A stretch of 34,741 nucleotides of DNA from Haplomitrium mnioides (GCA_049999725.1 JBNGIS010034122.1:1-34741), one strand, 5' to 3'; positions 21,864-31,169 are shown, numbered from the stretch's first letter. Made by a program: numbers and translations. The notes: generated from the sequence alone by a model not told the origin.

Positions 21864-22142
21864 GTGGCCTTACACCCCATAAGGGGCTACCTCTCGAAAG
21901 AAGGAGAGAGTGTAGTGCTTAAATATGTGTGCAGGTTCATGGGAGAAGACTTATGGGATAAAATACAGTGCTGCCGTTCGACGAGTTCGTGGATACGACA
22001 TGTGAAGGAAATGTGCGAATGTATGTCAGAAGGAAAACAATCTAATGCAAAATTCCATGTTTTGAAGAATCACCTACAATGTCAAGCACCTACGAAATAT
22101 GAGTTCGTTAGCAGCAACGAAGATCTATTGCAAAGTATTTGA
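21864..22142 (+). other. Open frame of 92 codons inside the 3' LTR
   Basis: Counterpart of 8822-9100: same length and same TGA, but GTG in place of the ATG. See that entry for comparison; no family recognised. Confidence 0.3.
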
Positions 22143-24636
22143 TGCGAAAAATCATATGCATAGAATTCTTGTGAAATAGCAATGTGTGAAGAATTCCTGT
22201 GAAATCTCTATGTGAAGAATCCTTGATGTGGATGGAAGGAGATTCCATGAGTAGGAATAAAATCGATTGGTGACGAATGTGAAGAAATTGACTGTGTCTA
22301 AGGGTCTCGATGTGCTGAGGTAAATATGAAGAACATCCCTATGAAAGAAGAATTGAACGAGCTACAATGAAGTGCCTATGCAAATCAAAGGAGGATACCT
22401 ATGAGATGTGAACTTATATAGAACAGTGAAGGAGAATTGTTCTGTTACAACCAAGCTGCGGGGAGAGGCCTACGAAGCGAATTCCCTATGAGAAAATGAA
22501 CAAGAAAATTTGACCTATTACAAAAGAATTGATCGTTCTATTGTGGAAGGGACAACTTTAATTGACATACGTAGAAGATTCAGCTGAAGGAAATTGGCCA
22601 GCTGAAGGAATTGATTGGTTGTAACTAATTCGCAGAATTTAAGCTGAAGAAGTCTGAATGTTGTGAATAAACGATTTGTGACGAATGATGTAACGATGAG
22701 ACCTACTGTAGGTTGCCCAGCTGTGAGGATTGAGAAGAATTTCTACAAAGATGAAGACCCAGCCGCGTTGAAGTCTTGCAAAAAATGTTATGGAAGGAAG
22801 GAAATCGATTAGAGAGGAAAATACCTAGCAATGAAGGTTTGCGAGGCCCACTACGATGCAAAACATCCCTGTGAGAGAAGAATTGACAGAAGCCTCCACG
22901 CGAGATGAGATTGAATGTGAAGGAAGAGATACTCTGTGGATCAGAAGAAGAGAGCGAAACTAGTTTCCGAAAAACAGATCATAAATGAAGTCCGAAAAGA
23001 AATTGGAAGTGAATCCTCCGATGTGGGGTGCCCCGGTTAAGTTGGATCCGAAGTGAGTCCGAAGTGGGGAACCGTATGGGTATCCAATGTGGGGTGCCCC
23101 GGTTAAGTGGGTTCCAAGTGAAGATCCGAAGTAAGGTACCCCGATTAAAAGAGATATGAAGTGGAGTGTCCAATAAGCAAGTTCCGATGTGTCCGACGGA
23201 TCGGATTAGAAGCAAAACGGTGATTAGCAAAATGGTGATTGGTTGTCATTCTACGCGATTGAGGATTGGTGCTGAAAAACAAGCACGAAGCGAAGTATGA
23301 TGGGCGAAGCGACGATTTATCGCGGATTCAATGTTGATTCTGGAAGTCGAATTGAAAGTTCGAAAGATCGCAACGGATGATCGGTGGAATCTGAAAAGCT
23401 CAAAAATTAGATAGAAGGAAATGAAGAGTTAGTGAAAAGTTTGAAAATTAGTATAAGAACATTTGTTAGAAATTAGTTCTTATTGCAAGCTAAGTTAGTG
23501 TAAGTTAGTGAAAGCCAGCTATTTAGTTTAAAAATGAGTTGAGAGTAGTTAGTTCTTATTAAAAGATTAGTGAGAAAGAGTTAGCTTTGAAGGAAAGTAA
23601 GTTAGTTTTTTCTGTGAATTGTTATGACAGTTACTTGTCAGTTGAGCAGGATAGGGGGTACAAGCCTGGTGGCCAGCTCCTGTTTTGCTGGTTATCTCAT
23701 TGTACATTTGGTGCTTCAAGTAAAATTCAAGAGATTCTTGTTTGTGAGGTCCTTTTCTCTTGGAAAATTGCAGATTTAGAAGGAGCAGTATGATGGAAGA
23801 ACAAGGAATTGAAGTCAGATTTTGGTGGTAAATGTTCTGCAAGTTTTCAATTTAAGAAATCAAACAGATTGCATTAGAGAAGGGCATGTTAGGGGGTACC
23901 TGAGTGTATTCTATTGGTGGATATGGGTTTTGAATTCCAAATTGTAATTTGTGGGAGATTTGGTGGCAATCAAGTTTGCTTTGGGTTTTGTTCTATTCTA
24001 TGTTTGTGTATATGTGTTAGATCGTTAAATCTTTAAAGAGAGAACCTTTTGTGATTCTCCAGTTAGTGGATGCTTGTCGGTGGATTGCAGTAGAGCAAGT
24101 ATTGCTCAGAATTGTGCGTGCCTATGGAATAGATGGGCATTTCACAAGCAAGCGGAGTAGTGGGTGGTTGGAGGAACAACAATTGGATGTGAGATCAAGA
24201 GGATCGTTCCATAGCTGAGTTCTCAGCATCAAGCTCTGGGGTATATTGGGTTGGAGTGGCCTTGGTATCCAATTTGAGGGAAGTGAAGTGGTGTAATGAA
24301 GGTAGGCATTGGAGTGTTGGTTTGAGAGTTTCAAGCAAGTTGGGAATTTGGTTGCTTGGGAACATTTCTAATGCAACTCTAGCTTTAAATTAGCATGTAC
24401 ATCAATTTTCTTATCTTAGAATGTCAATCATGCAACTTGTGTGAATTTTGGCTGTTGTTCTATTATGTTGAGCAGTTAGAGGTGCTTGTGTGTGGTTTTG
24501 AGGAGAGAGGGTTCTTAGGCCTAGAGAAGGAGAGCGGTCCATCTCTAAATTGATAGAGTGCAGTTTGAGAACTCTTTAAAGAATCTGGAAAGTCAGTAAA
24601 TTGATTTAAGAGCAGATTTCTATATAGATCTTGCGT

Positions 24637-24649
24637 GGTTCGATCCCCG
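24637..24649 (+). promoter_or_regulatory. tRNA T-arm-like sequence at the LTR end
   Basis: GGTTCGATCCCCG is identical to 13 bases of the T-arm of plant tRNA-Asp and contains a perfect B-box (GGTTCGANNCC). Its GATCCCCG part could pair with CGGGGATC at the end of the primer site (11661-11668). In the 5' LTR the same place reads GGTTCTATCCTTG. No complete tRNA is present. Confidence 0.4.
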
Positions 24650-24692
24650 ATTGCGCTGTTTGGGGCTGGAGTGCCACTACTAAGCTATGAAA

Positions 24693-24697
24693 CTTGC
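24693..24697. repeat. Target-site duplication, right (CTTGC)
   Basis: Matches 8404-8408. The host sequence then continues with ATTCCTTAAGGTTGTACCC, homologous to copy A at about 6382. Confidence 0.85.
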
Positions 24698-25067
24698 ATT
24701 CCTTAAGGTTGTACCCGTAAGGAATATCAGCAATAGCCAAAGTGAAACACCTAGGTTTCACAAGGCCCTTCAATTGTCGAGCATTGGCCTCCCCGTGGAC
24801 TTGATAAAAAGCCACGTTAAGACCATTGACATACGACATTAGTTCATCTTCCTCGTCTCTCACAACTCCTTGAGTTGTGAGAGATGCATCACCACTTTGC
24901 TGTCGTGCTTTCCACTCTCTAGCCTTTTGGTAATGGAGAAAAAAAGCAGGAGGATAAGAGACCAACGTGGGAGGCTGGTCTTGATCTTCAAGGGCTTCTT
25001 CGACCCTAGATTTTTCCCTTCTTTTCGTAGTTACTGTCAGTTTCTTCGCTAGCTCTTGTTTAAATGT
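24693..25067 (-). pseudogene. DNA amino-methyltransferase-like gene, copy B, motif IV exon
   Basis: The minus strand is open from about 25067, just after a TTTTTGTGTAG acceptor-like sequence, to the Gypsy insertion. It starts with a basic segment (LAKKLTVTTKRREKSRVEE), then SYPPAFFLHYQKAREW, YVNGLNVAFYQVHGEANA, and motif IV as ADIPYGYNLKEC (Asp codon at 24726-24728; consensus DPPY, here DIPY). The frame runs without a stop across all of this and would continue across the insertion into 8408. The matching stretch of copy A (6592-6375) has NIPYG. In beta-class amino-methyltransferases motif IV carries the residues that contact the target base. The P-to-I change may be family-typical or decay; I cannot tell. 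Confidence 0.6.
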
Positions 25068-25149
25068 TTTATCCCCCTACACAAAAATCGAACAAAAAAC
25101 ATTAAAGAGTGATAAAAACATTTTAAGGTAGAGAACATAAAACATTTTA

Positions 25150-25536
25150 GGGTCCATGTGCGCATGGACATTGAAGTCCATGTGCGCATGGACTTCGTTG
25201 TTAAAGAGCACTTGGACTTCAAAGTCCAGGCTAGATATGGACTTTGAAGTCCATACGCACATGGACTTCGATGTCCACACGTGTTTGGATTTCGAAGTCC
25301 ATGCTTGTATGGACTTTGAAGTCCAAGTACTCTTGAACAGCAAAGTCCATGCGCGCATGGACTTCGAAGTCAATGCACGTAGGGACTTGAAAGTCGATGC
25401 GCATTTGGACTTCGAAGTACAAGTGCGCGTGGGTATTAAAGTCCATGCCAGCATGGATTTCGAAGTCTAAGCGTGCTTAGACATCAAAGTGCATGCGCAT
25501 ATGGACTTTGATGTTCATGGAGGCATGGACCATAAA
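25150..25536. repeat. Self-complementary 24-bp tandem array
   Basis: About 16 units with strict 24-bp spacing (starts 25152, 25176, 25224, 25249, 25273, 25297, 25321, 25345 and so on to 25513; one 25-bp step). The consensus is an 18-bp palindrome GTCCATGCGCGCATGGAC followed by a 6-bp palindrome TTCGAA, so the array reads the same on both strands. Because 24 is a multiple of 3, both strands show open frames with an octapeptide period (MDFEVHAR-like); these are not genes. The array lies between two exon pieces of the copy B gene, hence in an intron. Confidence 0.9.
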
Positions 25537-25599
25537 CTCTTAAAACACAACAAAAATTTACAAAATATTCAATGCAACTACAAATAAATAAATATAGGT

Positions 25600-26111
25600 C
25601 TAAAGAAAGGTGTTAGCAAAAGCTTCTCGAAGCTTGAATAAAAGGAGGCCATCTTCAACTCTTCAATGTGAAGAGGGTACTCCTTTCTTGCCTCTTCTCA
25701 CAAACTGCAATAAATCTAAGAACAAAAACTCTTTACTATTACCGCCAAAACTTTGTGTCTCTCCACCACCCGTGACATCTTGTCCATTGAAAGCTCTCCG
25801 GCTTCCACCCGCTTCAAAACAGAAATCTTGTCTTCATCTCGAAGACCCTGAAGAGACCTGCAAAGCGTCCACTTCAAATCCTTCATCCTGAGAGATCCTT
25901 TGGCCTTTGGCTTTTGGCCTTTCACAACATTCTTCTCCCATATTGAAAAAAATGCTCTGTTGTAAATCCCATAGCTCTCCACTTCTGAATGCTAGCTGGA
26001 ACCAATTGTCCTCAGAAGTCACGGTCTTCTCAAGTGTAGACTTGGGTTTTATCTCGAGGGTTTCCAACACTAATTCCCTTTTCAATTTTTGAGATGAAAC
26101 CATCCCACTCT
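25600..26111 (-). pseudogene. Copy B gene, middle region between ParB-like and methyltransferase parts
   Basis: Two overlapping minus-strand frames joined by a frameshift around 25980. The first begins just after a GATTTGTAG acceptor-like sequence at 26112 (GMVSSQKLKRELVLETLEI, VTSEDNWFQLAF). The second gives ESYGIYNRAFFSIWEKN, a basic KGQKPKAKG stretch and then LQGLRDEDKISVLKRVEAGE and MSRVVERHKVL, a predicted helical segment. A TAG or TAA after SFC and a weaker segment (YPLHIEELKMASFYSSFEKL) follow to about 25600. I do not know a named domain for this part. I place it in the gene because of strand, order between the ParB-like and methyltransferase pieces, and the splice-like boundaries. Confidence 0.45.
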
Positions 26112-27904
26112 CTACAAATCGTTGTCAGCCCTGTGGTCAGAGCCTTAACTCTTTTCTGACCAATTTACACCCACTTAAGGGTTGACTAGTGTTTAGGGAC
26201 CTTTTATGGGAGAGGCTTTGCACCAAATTGACCCCAACTCTTGCTTACCAGCTTGGGAGTGACTGCCACAACACCTCACAACACCCAAGCATGACACATG
26301 CATGCACACAACTACCGTCACACCTTACTCCAATGCCCACAGATGCAAGTCACACCCCTTCTTTAGGCCTTAACCTCGGAAGGTGCCACTTGGAAGGTCG
26401 GGGTGGATAGAACAGGACAACTGGTTCTTGTATGCAATGGCCTCTTTGCAAATCCTCTCTTAGGGGCCTTAAGTGATTCCTCTTTGTCTCACAGTCCTTG
26501 CCACATGCCAACAATTGCTTCAACAGCAAACCTGCTCATTCACATTCACTTCTCAAGGGCACAAACAGGTGGATGGATACGCTGCTGAGTCAATTTCAAA
26601 ATATACTTCAAGAGCCCAGAATTGGACCTAATCACCTTGTGTACAAAGGGAAACAAGTCCCAACGTCTGAATACCACAATACAATACTATTAGTCTTGAC
26701 TTCCCCTTCCCAAGGTGTCCTCAAGATTTGACAAATGGAATGCAGGTACTCTAAATACTAAGAACTTCACAGAACTACAAACGGAACACAAATCTAACTA
26801 TACACATGCACATAGATACACTTATACATGCACTCTGCCTTGCCAACATTGCAGGCCTTCCTGCAGTCCCCTCGACTATTGGCAACCCACTCCACCTTGA
26901 GCCTCAAATGGATCTTCTCTGCAGTGCACGGGCACTAACACAACCACTCCTCTCTCGACTCCTCTTGAGAAATTTGACCAGAAATGCCCCCAAGCACCCC
27001 TAGGATTAATGCTCTTGCACAAACGATGTTGAGATGACCCCAAGATCCCCCCTTGGCAGCCTCCCTCGAATTCAAGACCGAAAGAATTCCCTTCAATTTC
27101 AAGTAGCGATACACCTCCAAATGTCGGACAACCTGCAACGATGAGTCCACCTGGATCGCTTGAGACTCTAGAGCTCCACGCTCAGCAATTCTCAATGCCC
27201 CTCCACTCCACCTCTACCTCCGTTGGTCCCCCTTCATAAGTCCCCTTGCCTCACGTGAATCCTTTCTGGAATGCTCTCCTCTCTCCCTCACTGCGTCTTC
27301 CTTCTCGAGTTTTCTCTCACAACTCAATTTTGCATCCTCATCAATCCATCAATCGTCGCAGTGATCCCTTTTATACCCCCTGGCAAGTGCGCGTCCCCCT
27401 CCGAGCCTTTCTTGATCAAGATTGCACCTTTCCTCCTCACTGGACTTGGTCATTTTTCTCATTTGCAACTACTTCTTGGAAAGGTGACACATGGTAGTAC
27501 GGTTGAGGGCCATTCCGATTAACGGTCATATCTGACGTCTTCAAGGTCAAGGGAGGAAAATTTTGGAGAAGGTTGATGATGGAATTTGCTGAACCTTGCG
27601 TGGATCCACAATGCTTGCATTTGAAGAGTCCCGACCTGAGATTGCCTTGCTGCTGGCTCACATTAGCAAACCCGTAGCAATCGCCGATCCGATTGCTCCG
27701 AAGTAGTAAGTTGAGTGCAGCCCCGAAGTTTGTAGTTGGAGAGCTCTTTTTGCAGAGAGATCCGAAAAGAATTGCCCAAAGAGTGTTGAGTTTGCATATC
27801 AACACCGCAGATTGACTACTCGACGTATCTTGCGAGCTGATCCGCAATTTTCCTCGACTGTTTCCCCGTTGCCATGTCTCTGATGTTGCCCATGAACTCC
27901 TATA

Positions 27905-28110
27905 AGCCGCCACGTTTCCGCAGTTGCCCACGGATTCCCGCAAGCTGCCACGTTTCCACAGTCGCCCATGGATTCCCGCAAGCCGCCATGTTTCCGCAAT
28001 CGCCCACGGATTCCCGCAAGCCGCCATGTTTCCTCAGTCGCCCACGGATTCCTGCAACCCGCCACATTTCCACAGCCGCCCACGGATTTCCGCAAGCCGT
28101 CACATGCCTT
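27905..28110. repeat. 38-bp tandem repeat
   Basis: Five to six units with exact 38-bp spacing (the GGATT landmark lies at 27932, 27970, 28008, 28046 and 28084). Unit: CGCCCACGGATTCCCGCAAG followed by CCGCCATGTTTCCGCAAT. Not expanded in copy 1, so it arose after the two copies separated. It generates open frames on both strands that are not genes. Confidence 0.9.
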
Positions 28111-28374
28111 GGTTGACTTCCTTCCAAGTCATGCCGTCCGACGCTACCTCGCAAGGGGGTAGTCTGACCGTCACGCTGACTGGGTTCCGTGTTGACTCAA
28201 TTCTGATCTGGATAATCCCTCGGACCATCCCTGATTGCCACGTCATCCGTGGTCGTGACGTCCAACGCCGCTCCGCAAAGGGGTAGGTGGAATGCCGCTT
28301 TGACTCTTTTCCGAAGTTGGCCCACAGATTTTCTCCCAGTCTTCTGCGGATGCCACGTCATCCGAAGAGTCCTC

Positions 28375-28800
28375 CCTGGATCTTCGATAGATCATCCTTT
28401 CGGCACTCCTTGCTCTTCCTCCGGCCGGACCTGCGATAGCTCACCCTTTCAGTGACTCAGCCCTTTCTCTCCCGGTCGGACCGTCAATGGATCGTCTTTC
28501 TAGCGACTCAGCTCTTCCTCTGGCCGGACCTACGATAGCTCACCATTTTGGCGACTCAGCTCCTCCTATAGCTGGACCTACAATAGCTCACCGTTTCGAC
28601 AACTCAGCCCTTTCTCTCTCGGTCGGACCATCGATAGATCGTCTTTTCAGCGACTCAGCTCTTTCTCTGGCCGGACCTGCAATAGCTCACCGTTTCGGTG
28701 ACTCATCCCTTTCTCTCCCAGTCGGACCGTCGATAGATCGTCTTTTCGGCGACTCAACCCTTTATCTCCCGGTCGGACCATCGATAGATTGTCCTTTCGG
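28375..28800. repeat. 48-51-bp minisatellite
   Basis: About nine units, alternating between a 48-bp type (GACTCAGCTCTTTCTCTGGC, CGGACCTGCGATAGCTCACC) and a 51-bp type (with GGTCGGACCGTCGATAGATC). Lengths are multiples of three, giving a 16/17-residue periodic frame at 28487-28831 (DSALPLAGPTIAHHF-like). Related to 17170-17890 in copy 1. Confidence 0.8.
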
Positions 28801-29909
28801 CCAAGCCTCCCAACAGATCCCTGTTAAGTAGGCTCTCCACGTCAGAAGATCACTCGGAACCCACTTAACTGGGCTCCCCACTTAAGGAGGCCGAGTCCCA
28901 TTAAGTTTTGTGGGGTCCGCCACCTTCCCATGAAGACTCACAGACTTCCTAGAGTCGCCACGTCATCCGTAGCGCCCGACGGACTCCCGTAATTACTCCA
29001 AAATTGTGATGAGTCATTGCTTCGCCCTTCAAGTCTTGCCTCGTAGTTGTCCTTCCCCAACAATCCTCCACATCACAGAATGGTGACAAGTCACCTTTTT
29101 ATTAGTCACCACTTCACTTATCCCTGTTTCACCCTTCAAGCTTTAGCTTACGACTTGTTTGACACCTCGAAACGGATCCCTTTTAACTGGGGACCCCACT
29201 TTGGGTCTCTAGTCGGAACCCTTTTAATTGGGGCTCTCCACCGTAGAGCTCCAATCGGAACCCTTTTAACTAGGGCTCCTCACGTCGTATGACTCAGTTC
29301 CGATCCATCTTTTAGGTTCCTTGAATCTTTCTTCCTTCGGTTTGATTCCTTGTAGGGATCTTTCTCATTTTGTCTGATTTTCGCAATCGACTTTCGATTT
29401 TGAAGGGGCTTCCCTCTCTTCTCAGCTGGGCGACCCACCGTAGGGCCTCGTCCTCAGATTTTGCATAGTTGCCTTCTCTCTACCTGGCTTCACGCGCAAC
29501 ATCCTCCTTTGTAAGTCGTTCGTTGCCGCTGGGTGATTCTTCACATTGCTGCAACTTCAAGCCCACTCGCTCAACGGTCCTTTGCACGAATCCTCACTGT
29601 CCTCCTCCTTGCCTCCTCGTGCTCCCACTAGATTTGTAGCTCTCATGTAGTCTCCTACTGGATCTGCTTGTGTTCTGCTAGCTTCCCCATCTGCGATCTG
29701 CCCAGCTGCATGTGGCCCTCTTCCCAATTGCTCGCCCTCCTTCTTGGACCTGGAATATCCCTTCCCTGCTCTCAATCACCTCGCCTGGCTCCCCTCTTGC
29801 TTTCTTGCGAGTCCGTTTGCATAACCTGCTTGCATTCTCATCCGACTCCTCTTGATTTCACAGGGCTCCTCCATGCCTTGCATGATTCATGACATCCACT
29901 GGGGAAAGC

Positions 29910-29960
29910 AAAAAAGAAAAGGAAGAGAAGGGAGAGGAGAGAGAGAAGAGAGGAGGAGGA
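29910..29960. repeat. 51-base homopurine tract
   Basis: Uninterrupted A/G on the plus strand from 29910 to 29960, rich in GAGAGAAGAG-type runs. Such tracts can form triplex DNA. On the LTR strand it is a polypyrimidine tract, so it is not a polypurine primer for this copy. Confidence 0.8.
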
Positions 29961-30060
29961 TGGAATAATGACAACAAAACAATAAAATGTTATGCAATAC
30001 CAATGACTAATACAAACTGAAGGACTTAACCAAGCTAGAAGCTCAGTAATCACAAAAAAA

Positions 30061-30450
30061 AGAAAAACTCAAACACATCCGACCGACAATCATTGATGCC
30101 AATACTCGACTTTTTGAATAGAGGTCATCTCAAGCATGTACCTCTGGTCATAATTGTCATTAGTTGCAAAAATGCGAGTATTTGTTGGTGTGAGACCCAC
30201 GTACATGTAACAATTGCAGAGCGACAGAGCAGGATTCTTTGCCCCATATTTTGTAATAAGTAGTTGCCTTGCTGCAGCACTGTGATTGCCTCATGCAATC
30301 TCGTAACGATACTTGTCAGGGTTCTTGATGTCGAACTCTGACTTGTCTTTGAGACCACACTTCGGGTCGATAACCACAATAAAAAAAGAATTTGCGTACT
30401 TATTCGTGAGCATTCTTTGCACAAGAAGCTCCACAAAATCCTCATTTAAT
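30061..30450 (-). pseudogene. Copy B gene, ParB-like domain
   Basis: One minus-strand frame reads LNEDFVELLVQRMLTNKYAN, FFIVVIDPKCGLKDKSEFDI, YRYEIA, then GNHSAAARQLLITKYG, CYMYVGLTPTNTRIFATNDN and MTSIQKVEYWHQ. The pattern of a short beta strand with IDP, a sequence of about 30 residues, then GNHSAAA fits the ParB/sulfiredoxin-like fold, whose box II is G-x-H/R-R-x-x-A. In bacteria and phages such domains are often linked to beta-class methyltransferases. A TGA stands directly before GNHSAAA. The exon seems to end near 30065, but the donor is not clear. Assignment is by motif only. Confidence 0.5.
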
Positions 30451-31055
30451 CTTTAAATTTGGAATGGACCCTAGTTGTCCATTCCATGCTTGGGCAGATT
30501 TAAGTTTTTCTACCTTATTGTGATGGTCTCTTCACGGACTCTGCAACACTGGATTGCAGACTCTCTTATCTTGTTTTCGTCCTCCTCAGATATTGTTTGA
30601 GGATCCACCTGCTCTCTTTCCTGAAAAGTATGCAACCCCTTATGGGATTGCCTTTTTGCTCTTGATGTTGGAGCCTAAATTGGCTCCATCTCTTGCTTTG
30701 AGTCCTACCCCGAGCTTCTTGGTGATAAAGACGAAGGGGCAGATGAAGTACATTTTGCTTCATTTTCTAAGGGGGCTGGCTCCTCCTCAACAACCGATGC
30801 TCGTGCAAGTTTTTGCTTTTTCGGTGCTAGTTTCTTTTTCTTCTGTACCTCAATTGGCTCCAACTCCTTTCTTTTTTTTTGGGAAGAAGTCCTTGCAGTG
30901 TGAACCGAGAATGTTGCCGCACTTGGATGCAGTACAAGCTGTTGAATATTGATGCCCTGCTTGGGCTTTAGAATCTTGATTTGCATAGCGAGCTTGATGA
31001 AGTCCCGCTCGATCCGCTTCGTGTCATTGTAAGAATCAACAAAATCGGCCAAATG
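30451..31055 (-). pseudogene. Copy B gene, lysine-rich N-terminal exon
   Basis: The minus strand opens after a good acceptor (TTTATTTTCAATTCACTCAG, ending at 31056) with HLADFVDSYNDTKRIERDFI, then KLAMQIKILKPKQG, and a basic segment (KKRKELEPIEVQKKKKLAPK) that looks like a nuclear localisation signal. A TAG after PRSSG is followed in another frame by EREQVDPQTISEEDENKIRE, ETITIR and LPKHGMDN, with three more stops, leading without a gap into the ParB-like part. The upstream exon was not found: the intron before 31055 holds the palindromic array at 31170. The start codon is therefore unknown. Confidence 0.5.
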
Positions 31056-31169
31056 CTGAGTGAATTGAAAATAAAGACAGAAAACAATTTGGCATTAGTG
31101 AAAATGTTGGACTGACATTCGGAAAGTGCAAGGACTTTAAAACAATACAAGCATGCAGTAAACATGGAA

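Larger units (their letters stand above)
8409..24692 (+). mobile_element. Ty3/Gypsy LTR retrotransposon, full-length but dead
   Basis: Two LTRs of about 3.2 kb start with TGTGAGAGCACAATTGCTGA. Between them, in order, are a tRNA-Asp primer site, gag, aspartic protease, RT, RNase H, integrase with a GPY/F-type tail, and a polypurine tract. The order RT-RNase H-integrase defines Ty3/Gypsy (Metaviridae). I see no chromodomain. It is flanked by a 5-bp target duplication. The coding region has many TAG stops and several frameshifts, and a GC-rich LTR-like sequence is nested between RNase H and integrase. Total length is 16.3 kb including that insert. It inserted into copy B of the methyltransferase-like gene, in the opposite orientation to the gene. 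Confidence 0.93.
21451..24692 (+). repeat. 3' LTR
   Basis: Starts TGTGAGAGCACAATTGCTGA and ends TATGAAA; the terminal CA of the 5' LTR is AA here. Length 3242 bp. Divergence from the 5' LTR is uneven: about 14% around the small open frame but only 2-3% in the last kilobase. Contains the frame at 21864-22142 and the motif block at 23015-23170. Confidence 0.92.
26112..30060 (-). mobile_element. GC-rich LTR-like insertion, copy 2
   Basis: Member of the same family as 16445-20150, in opposite orientation and collinear over 29290-26880. It lies between two exon pieces of the ParB/methyltransferase-like gene. It carries a private 38-bp tandem expansion (27905-28110), a 48-51-bp minisatellite (28375-28800), a repeated TTTTAACT/GGGGCTC block (29170-29290) and a homopurine tract (29910-29960). 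No conserved protein is visible; long open frames inside reflect GC content and in-frame repeats. Limits are the outer bounds set by the flanking exons; exact LTR ends and target duplication were not found. Confidence 0.6.

Noticed and set aside
24637-24649. tRNA gene at the 3' LTR end
   Set aside because: Only a T-arm-like 13-mer is present; there is no A-box, anticodon arm or acceptor stem around it.
25077-25470. Long open frames on both strands (up to 125 codons) with octapeptide periodicity
   Set aside because: They are produced by the self-complementary 24-bp array; the period is a multiple of three and the same peptide appears on both strands. No coding signal beyond the repeat.
25150-25536. 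CRISPR-like array
   Set aside because: Units are directly adjacent 24-mers without unique spacers, and the context is eukaryotic. It is a tandem repeat.
27437-28286. Several long GC-rich frames on both strands (up to 196 codons)
   Set aside because: They overlap the 38-bp repeat and surrounding GC-rich LTR-like sequence, and no frame is conserved in the other copy.
28487-28831. 114-codon frame as a repeat protein gene
   Set aside because: Generated by the 48/51-bp minisatellite inside an LTR-like sequence; degraded in the other copy.
29557-29892. Short frames on both strands at the edge of LTR-like copy 2
   Set aside because: No family resemblance and no counterpart in copy 1.
7514-31055. 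Bacterial contamination as source of the ParB/methyltransferase-like gene
   Set aside because: The pieces contain introns with GT-AG ends, are duplicated, and are interrupted by plant-type retrotransposons.
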